Assembly: GCF_007665395.1 (NCBI RefSeq)
Contig: NZ_VDND01000004.1
Span: 383,837-447,836 of the forward strand
DNA length: 64,000 nt
Reading direction: 5' to 3'
Source of the DNA: Pseudomonas oryzihabitans
GTDB taxonomy: Bacteria > Pseudomonadota > Gammaproteobacteria > Pseudomonadales > Pseudomonadaceae
Shown: piece after piece, positions 59,662 through 64,000 of the stretch
How positions within the stretch are numbered: the first letter of the stretch is position 1
Layout: each line of letters opens with the position of its first letter
Position numbers and translations under genes: made by a program
Notes under the pieces: model-generated
The model's input: only the letters and a program-made list of their open reading frames with translations
Told to the model about the DNA's origin: nothing
Database searches by the model: none

Positions 59662-60516
59662 ATGTCGTTTAACTTCCCTTTGCTGTTGGTAATTGCCGTC
59701 GCCGTCTGTGGCGCTCTGGCACTCATCGATCTGCTGGTCCTGGCGCCGCGTCGGCGCAAGGCGATCCAGACCTACGGCCAGCAGGTGAACGAGCCGGATC
59801 CGGTCGTGCTGGAACAACTGAAAAAGGAACCGGCATTGGTCGAGTACGGGAAGTCCTTCTTCCCCGTCCTGGCCATCGTGCTGATCCTGAGATCCTTTCT
59901 GGTCGAGCCCTTCCAGATCCCCTCGGGCTCCATGATCCCGACACTCGAAGTGGGCGATTTCATCCTGGTGAACAAATTCGCCTACGGCATCCGCCTGCCG
60001 GTAGCCGACCTCAAGGTCATTCCCGTGGGTGATCCGCAGCGCGGTGACGTCATGGTGTTCCGCTATCCCAGCGACCCCAGCGTCAACTACATCAAGCGCG
60101 TCGTGGGGTTGCCGGGTGACACCATCCGCTACACCAGCGACAAGCAGCTGTACATCAATGGCCAGCGCGTCAGCGAGCAGCTGGTGGGCGACGAGCCCGG
60201 GTCCCTGGGTAGCGTCAAGCTGTTCAAGGAGCAGTTGGGCAAGGCCGAGCACCTGATTCGCGAGGAAATGACCCGCTACCGTATCGAGCCCGACCACGAG
60301 TGGAAGGTGCCGGCGGGTCACTACTTCATGATGGGTGACAACCGCGACAATTCGAACGACAGTCGCTACTGGGACGATCCCAACATCCCCCGCGACCTGC
60401 TGGGCATGGTCCCGGACCGCAACATCGTCGGCAAGGCCTTCGCCGTCTGGCTGAGCTGGCCGGAGCCCAAGCTGCAGAGCATGCCCACCCTGTCCCGCGT
60501 AGGTATCATTCGATGA
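59662..60516 (+). CDS. lepB: Signal peptidase I
   Basis: LepB cleaves signal peptides of secreted proteins at the periplasmic face of the inner membrane. The 284-residue product has two N-terminal membrane segments (about residues 4-28 and 65-82). The catalytic Ser90 lies in PSGSMIPTL and the general base Lys145 in YIKRVVGLPGD; GDNRDNSNDSR near 220-230 is the third family box. It starts 5 bp after lepA and overlaps the DUF4845 gene by 4 bp. Confidence 0.97.
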   Translation: MSFNFPLLLVIAVAVCGALALIDLLVLAPRRRKAIQTYGQQVNEPDPVVLEQLKKEPALVEYGKSFFPVLAIVLILRSFLVEPFQIPSGSMIPTLEVGDFILVNKFAYGIRLPVADLKVIPVGDPQRGDVMVFRYPSDPSVNYIKRVVGLPGDTIRYTSDKQLYINGQRVSEQLVGDEPGSLGSVKLFKEQLGKAEHLIREEMTRYRIEPDHEWKVPAGHYFMMGDNRDNSNDSRYWDDPNIPRDLLGMVPDRNIVGKAFAVWLSWPEPKLQSMPTLSRVGIIR

Positions 60517-60908
60517 GTGAACGCAGAGTGTCTGGTCTTCCGTCGCGTCAGCAGGGGCTGTCGTTCCTGGGCGGACTGCTCGCACTCTGCGTCATCGCCT
60601 TCCTGGCCAGCACGGCCATGAAACTCGTTCCCCATTACCTGGACTACAATGCCCTGACCAAGGTCATCGAATCCATCAGCGACAATACCGATAACCAGAT
60701 TCGCAGCGTGTCCGACGTCTACAGCTACGTGGGGAAGGGTATGCAGGTGAACGACATCCGTGATCTCGATCTGCAGAAGGCCATGCGCGTCGAAGCCGAC
60801 GGCAATCACCTGCAGATCCACCTCGACTATGAAAAGCGTGAACACCTGATCCGCAACATCGATCTGGTCGTTCGTTTCAACCGTGATTTCCGTATAAATC
60901 TCCCGTGA
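60513..60908 (+). CDS. DUF4845 membrane protein
   Basis: A 131-residue protein with one N-terminal membrane helix (about residues 17-38, [19 protein letters not shown]) and a small periplasmic domain. Its pilin-like N-terminus and its place between lepB and rnc are characteristic of the DUF4845 family in gammaproteobacteria. It overlaps lepB and rnc by 4 bp on each side, so all three are translated together. Function unknown. Confidence 0.9.
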   Translation: MSERRVSGLPSRQQGLSFLGGLLALCVIAFLASTAMKLVPHYLDYNALTKVIESISDNTDNQIRSVSDVYSYVGKGMQVNDIRDLDLQKAMRVEADGNHLQIHLDYEKREHLIRNIDLVVRFNRDFRINLP

Positions 60909-61594
60909 CTTTATCTCTAGATCGCCTCGAGCGTCGGCTGGGTTATACCTTCAAGGACCCGGACATGATGCTGCTCGCCCTCACGCACCGCAGTTTCGCG
61001 GGTCGTAACAACGAACGCCTGGAATTCCTCGGCGACGCCATTCTCAACTTCATCATCGGCGAAGCCCTCTACGAACACTTTCCCCAGGCTCGCGAAGGCC
61101 AGCTGTCCCGGCTGCGGGCCAAGCTGGTCAAGGGCGAGACCCTGGCGCTGCTCGCGCGCAGCTTCGAACTCGGTGATTACCTGCGCCTGGGCTCCGGCGA
61201 ACTGAAGAGCGGCGGTTTTCGCCGCGAGTCGATTCTCGCCGATGCCATGGAAGCCCTGATCGGCGGCATCTACCTGGATGCCGGCATGGACGCGGCCAGG
61301 GATCGGGTGATGGCCTGGCTCGGGCCCCAATTGCGCGAACTGACGCCGGTGGATACCAACAAGGATCCCAAGACCCGTCTGCAGGAATTCCTCCAGGCGC
61401 GCGCCTGCGAGTTGCCCCGCTATGACGTGGTCGCCATCGAAGGCGAGCCCCATTGCCGGGTGTTCTTCGTTGAATGTGAAGTTGCGATGCTCAGTGAGAA
61501 GACGACGGGGCAGGGCGCCAGTCGCCGTATCGCCGAACAGATAGCCGCCTCGGCGGCCTTGATCGCCCTGGGCGTGGAGAATGGTCATGAATGA
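60905..61594 (+). CDS. rnc: Ribonuclease III
   Basis: RNase III cuts double-stranded RNA, including rRNA precursors. The 229-residue product starts at GTG 60905. The catalytic domain has the signature [13 protein letters not shown] (about residues 37-49) and the second acidic cluster in [18 protein letters not shown]. The dsRNA-binding domain covers about residues 155-223 ([13 protein letters not shown] to the C-terminus). It overlaps era by 8 bp. Confidence 0.97.
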   Translation: MTLSLDRLERRLGYTFKDPDMMLLALTHRSFAGRNNERLEFLGDAILNFIIGEALYEHFPQAREGQLSRLRAKLVKGETLALLARSFELGDYLRLGSGELKSGGFRRESILADAMEALIGGIYLDAGMDAARDRVMAWLGPQLRELTPVDTNKDPKTRLQEFLQARACELPRYDVVAIEGEPHCRVFFVECEVAMLSEKTTGQGASRRIAEQIAASAALIALGVENGHE

Positions 61595-62492
61595 TGAGCT
61601 CAAGGCATCGCGCTGCGGCTATGTAGCCATCGTCGGCCGGCCGAACGTCGGCAAGTCCACCCTGCTCAACCACATCCTCGGGCAGAAGCTCGCCATCACC
61701 TCGCGCAAGCCGCAGACGACCCGGCACAACATGCTCGGCATCAAGACCGAGGGTAAGGTGCAGACTATCTATGTGGACACCCCCGGCCTGCACAAGGAAA
61801 ACCAGAAGGCGCTCAACCGCTTCATGAACAAGACGGCCGTCACCGCGTTGCGCGATGTGGACGTCGTGGTGTTCGTGGTCGACCGCACACGCTGGACCGA
61901 CGAGGACCAGATGGTGCTGGAGCGGGTGCGTTTCGTGAAATGCCCGGTGCTGCTCGCCGTCAACAAGCTGGATCGCCTGGAAGACAAGGCCGACATGCTG
62001 CCGCACCTGCAGTGGTTGCAGGAGCAGCTGCCGGAGGCCACCGTCATTCCGATTTCCGCGCAACACGGCCATAACCTCGAGGCCCTCGAAGAATTGGTCG
62101 CCGAGCGCCTGCCGGAAGGCGAGCACTTCTTCCCGGAAGACCAGATCACCGACCGATCCAGTCGCTTCCTGGCAGCCGAGCTGATCCGCGAAAAGATCAT
62201 GCGCCAGCTGGGGGCCGAGCTGCCCTACCAGGTCGCCGTGGAGATCGAGGAATTCAAATACGAGAACGGCGTGCTGCATATCCACGGCCTGATCCTCGTC
62301 GAGCGCGACGGCCAGAAGAAGATCCTCATCGGCCAGGCCGGCGAGCGCATCAAGCGGATCGGCCAGGAAGCCCGTCAGGACATGGAAACCCTGTTCGACG
62401 CCAAGGTCATGCTCAACCTCTGGGTCAAGGTCAAGGGCGGCTGGTCCGATGACGAACGCGCCCTGCGCTCCCTGGGTTATTCCGACCTCTGA
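61587..62492 (+). CDS. era: GTPase Era
   Basis: Era is an essential GTPase that binds 16S rRNA during 30S assembly. The ATG at 61587 is preferred because GGAGA (61576-61580) stands 6 bp upstream; the ATG at 61581 touches the ribosome site. The product of 301 residues has G1 GRPNVGKST (about 15-23), G3 DTPG, G4 NKLD (about 123-126) and a C-terminal KH domain with [21 protein letters not shown] (written here in part as the GQAGERIK core). It overlaps rnc. Confidence 0.96.
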   Translation: MNDELKASRCGYVAIVGRPNVGKSTLLNHILGQKLAITSRKPQTTRHNMLGIKTEGKVQTIYVDTPGLHKENQKALNRFMNKTAVTALRDVDVVVFVVDRTRWTDEDQMVLERVRFVKCPVLLAVNKLDRLEDKADMLPHLQWLQEQLPEATVIPISAQHGHNLEALEELVAERLPEGEHFFPEDQITDRSSRFLAAELIREKIMRQLGAELPYQVAVEIEEFKYENGVLHIHGLILVERDGQKKILIGQAGERIKRIGQEARQDMETLFDAKVMLNLWVKVKGGWSDDERALRSLGYSDL

Positions 62493-62494
62493 CG

Positions 62495-63178
62495 ATGCAG
62501 GCGTCCGAGCCGCTGTTCGTCCTGCATGCGCGCCCCTATCGGGAGAGCAGCGCACTGGTGGACGTGTTCGGCGCCTTCGGCCGGGTTCGCACCGTATTGC
62601 GTGCGGCCCGCTCCCGCTCCGGTAGCCTGGCCAGACCCTTCGTTCCCCTGGAAGCCCAGGTCAGCGGAAGAGGGGAGTTGAAGAACCTGCAGAAGGTGGC
62701 GGCCCTGGCGCCGCCCTATCTGCTGCAGGGCCAGGCGCTCTTCAGCGGCTTCTATCTCAACGAACTCCTGGTGCGGCTATTGCCCGCCGAAGATCCCTAT
62801 CCCGCGCTCTTCGAACTCTATGGCCTGACCCTGGCCGCGCTGGCGCAGGGACGACCGGTCGAGCCGCTGCTGCGCACCTTCGAATGGCGCCTGCTCGATC
62901 TGCTGGGCTACGGCTTTTCGTTTTCCCAGGCCCTCGACGGTCAGCCCATCGAGGCGCAGCGCCTGTATCGCTTCCTGCCGGACCAGGGCTTCGAGCCGGT
63001 CGACGAGGTCCGTCCCGGTTGCCTGGCTGGCGCGGAAATCCTGGCACTCGAACGCGGTGAGTGGGACGATCCCACCGTGGTTCGGGCCGCCAAGCGATTG
63101 ATGCGCCAGGCCCTGGCGCCCCACCTGGGCAGCAAACCCCTGATGAGTCGCGAATTGTTCGCCAAGCCAAGTGAATAA
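62495..63178 (+). CDS. recO: DNA repair protein RecO
   Basis: RecO helps load RecA on SSB-coated DNA in the RecFOR pathway. The 227-residue product has the N-terminal OB-fold (about residues 1-80) with FVLHARPYRESSALVDVF and RGELKNLQKV, and a helical C-terminal domain with FYLNELLVRLLPAEDPYPALF. It starts 2 bp after era. A zinc-binding Cys cluster is absent, as common in gammaproteobacterial RecO. Confidence 0.95.
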   Translation: MQASEPLFVLHARPYRESSALVDVFGAFGRVRTVLRAARSRSGSLARPFVPLEAQVSGRGELKNLQKVAALAPPYLLQGQALFSGFYLNELLVRLLPAEDPYPALFELYGLTLAALAQGRPVEPLLRTFEWRLLDLLGYGFSFSQALDGQPIEAQRLYRFLPDQGFEPVDEVRPGCLAGAEILALERGEWDDPTVVRAAKRLMRQALAPHLGSKPLMSRELFAKPSE

Positions 63179-63181
63179 GCC

Positions 63182-63922
63182 ATGAAAGAGTTCAGTCGTG
63201 TTCTGTTGGGCGTCAACATCGATCATGTCGCCACCCTGCGCCAGGCCCGCGGTACCCGCTATCCCGATCCGGTCAAGGCGGCCCTGGATGCCGAGGAGGC
63301 TGGCGCGGACGGCATCACCCTGCACCTGCGCGAAGATCGTCGCCATATCCAGGAGCGGGACGTACGCCTGCTGCGCAAACTCCTGCAGACCCGCATGAAC
63401 CTCGAAGTCGCCCTGACGCCCGAGATGCTGGCCTTCGCTCGGGAGATCCGTCCGGAGCACGTCTGCCTGGTGCCCGAGCGCCGGGAAGAGCTGACCACCG
63501 AAGGGGGTTTGGACGTAGTAGGGCAGGTCCAGCGCATCCGTGACGCCATCGTCGCGCTGCCCGCGTCGGAAGTGTCCCTCTTTATAGATCCCGATCTGCA
63601 GCAGATCCAGGCGGCCAAGGACAGCGGCGCTCCGGTGATCGAGCTGCACACGGGTCGCTATGCCGAAGCCGCGACCGCGCAAGAGCAGGCCCGCGAGCTG
63701 CAACGGCTGGCCAAGGCCGTCGAGTTCGCCACCGGTCTCGGCCTGGTGGTCAATGCCGGCCATGGCCTGCACTACCATAATGTCCAGCCCATCGCGGCGT
63801 TGCCGGGTATCAACGAGCTGAACATCGGCCATGCCATCGTCGCCCAGGCGGTCTTCGTCGGCTTCAAGCAGGCGGTCAAGGACATGGCCGAATTGATCCG
63901 CTGTAACGCGACCGTAAAATAA
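63182..63922 (+). CDS. pdxJ: Pyridoxine 5'-phosphate synthase
   Basis: PdxJ condenses 1-deoxy-xylulose 5-phosphate with aminoacetone phosphate in vitamin B6 synthesis. The 246-residue TIM-barrel product has [20 protein letters not shown] (residues 9-28), [10 protein letters not shown] (about 48-57) and [11 protein letters not shown] (about 198-208). It starts 3 bp after recO and ends the co-oriented series. In P. aeruginosa acpS follows; here a new promoter comes first. Confidence 0.96.
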   Translation: MKEFSRVLLGVNIDHVATLRQARGTRYPDPVKAALDAEEAGADGITLHLREDRRHIQERDVRLLRKLLQTRMNLEVALTPEMLAFAREIRPEHVCLVPERREELTTEGGLDVVGQVQRIRDAIVALPASEVSLFIDPDLQQIQAAKDSGAPVIELHTGRYAEAATAQEQARELQRLAKAVEFATGLGLVVNAGHGLHYHNVQPIAALPGINELNIGHAIVAQAVFVGFKQAVKDMAELIRCNATVK

Positions 63923-63925
63923 CTG

Positions 63926-63953
63926 TTGACCTGTTCCGAAACTCCCCTATAAT
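63926..63953 (+). promoter_or_regulatory. Strong sigma-70 promoter with GC-rich discriminator at the right edge
   Basis: TTGACC (63926-63931), 16 bp, TATAAT (63948-63953), followed by GCGCCCC. Near-consensus boxes with a GC-rich discriminator are typical of stringently controlled stable-RNA promoters. The remaining 47 bp hold no recognisable gene; an rRNA or tRNA operon may begin just outside. Confidence 0.7.
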
Positions 63954-64000
63954 GCGCCCCACTTCCGGCGCAGACGCTGAAGGGCTTGAAAATCAAGCAC

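Noticed and set aside
1..64000. CRISPR arrays, tRNA or rRNA genes, prophage or transposase genes
   Set aside because: I found no regularly spaced repeats, no tRNA T-loop pattern in a plausible cloverleaf, no rRNA sequence and no transposase or phage protein in any real reading frame.

Overview
The window reads as one contiguous, gene-dense stretch of a high-GC gammaproteobacterial chromosome, almost certainly Pseudomonas in the broad sense. The gene orders aceF-aceE/glnE, waaF-waaC-waaG-waaP plus LPS kinases, ppc-adk-tsaB, and algU-mucA-mucD-lepA-lepB-rnc-era-recO-pdxJ are all pseudomonad. Several departures from the P. aeruginosa layout (a glucose dehydrogenase in the LPS block, no ilvE after glnE, no mucB/mucC) suggest another lineage, possibly near P. 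oryzihabitans. That placement is inference. I see no prophage, insertion sequence with a transposase, CRISPR array, tRNA or rRNA gene.

Layout. Positions 1-1475 hold the 5' part of a sensory diguanylate cyclase gene. Positions 1756-6412 hold the pyruvate dehydrogenase genes aceE and aceF, divergent from glnE (6742-9702) across a regulatory region full of palindromes. Positions 9728-33847 are a lipopolysaccharide core block: heptosyltransferases, GT4, WaaP and three further kinase-like proteins, an O-carbamoyltransferase, several glycosyltransferases, O-antigen ligase, MsbA, Mig-14, a PIG-L deacetylase and HldE. A membrane PQQ glucose dehydrogenase gene with its own terminators sits inside this block. 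Positions 33897-44718 carry a HerA-like ATPase, an LptF-type OmpA lipoprotein operon, ppc, adk, tsaB, DUF72, an extensin-like protein and rsmJ.

Positions 44933-50414 carry a tripartite tricarboxylate transporter (tctCBA, minus strand) divergent from its two-component regulators tctD and tctE. Positions 50422-54604 hold an HDOD protein, ygfZ, sdhE, a cptA-like gene and nadB. Positions 54849-63922 hold the envelope-stress sigma factor block followed by the lepA-lepB-rnc-era-recO-pdxJ series. The window ends in a strong, stable-RNA-like promoter.

Most notable points. (1) The sigma-22 locus lacks mucB and mucC, MucA is shortened at the periplasmic end where MucB would bind, and a strong terminator separates mucA from mucD. 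(2) The usual algU start codon position carries CTG, and the only good start upstream (GTG with a strong Shine-Dalgarno) lies inside a sigma-22-type promoter. (3) Two short elements with near-perfect terminal inverted repeats abut stop codons, one of them inside the tct operon. (4) The tctC leader carries two A-rich Hfq/Crc-type motifs, and the tctC/tctD region has helically phased CTTTCA repeats.
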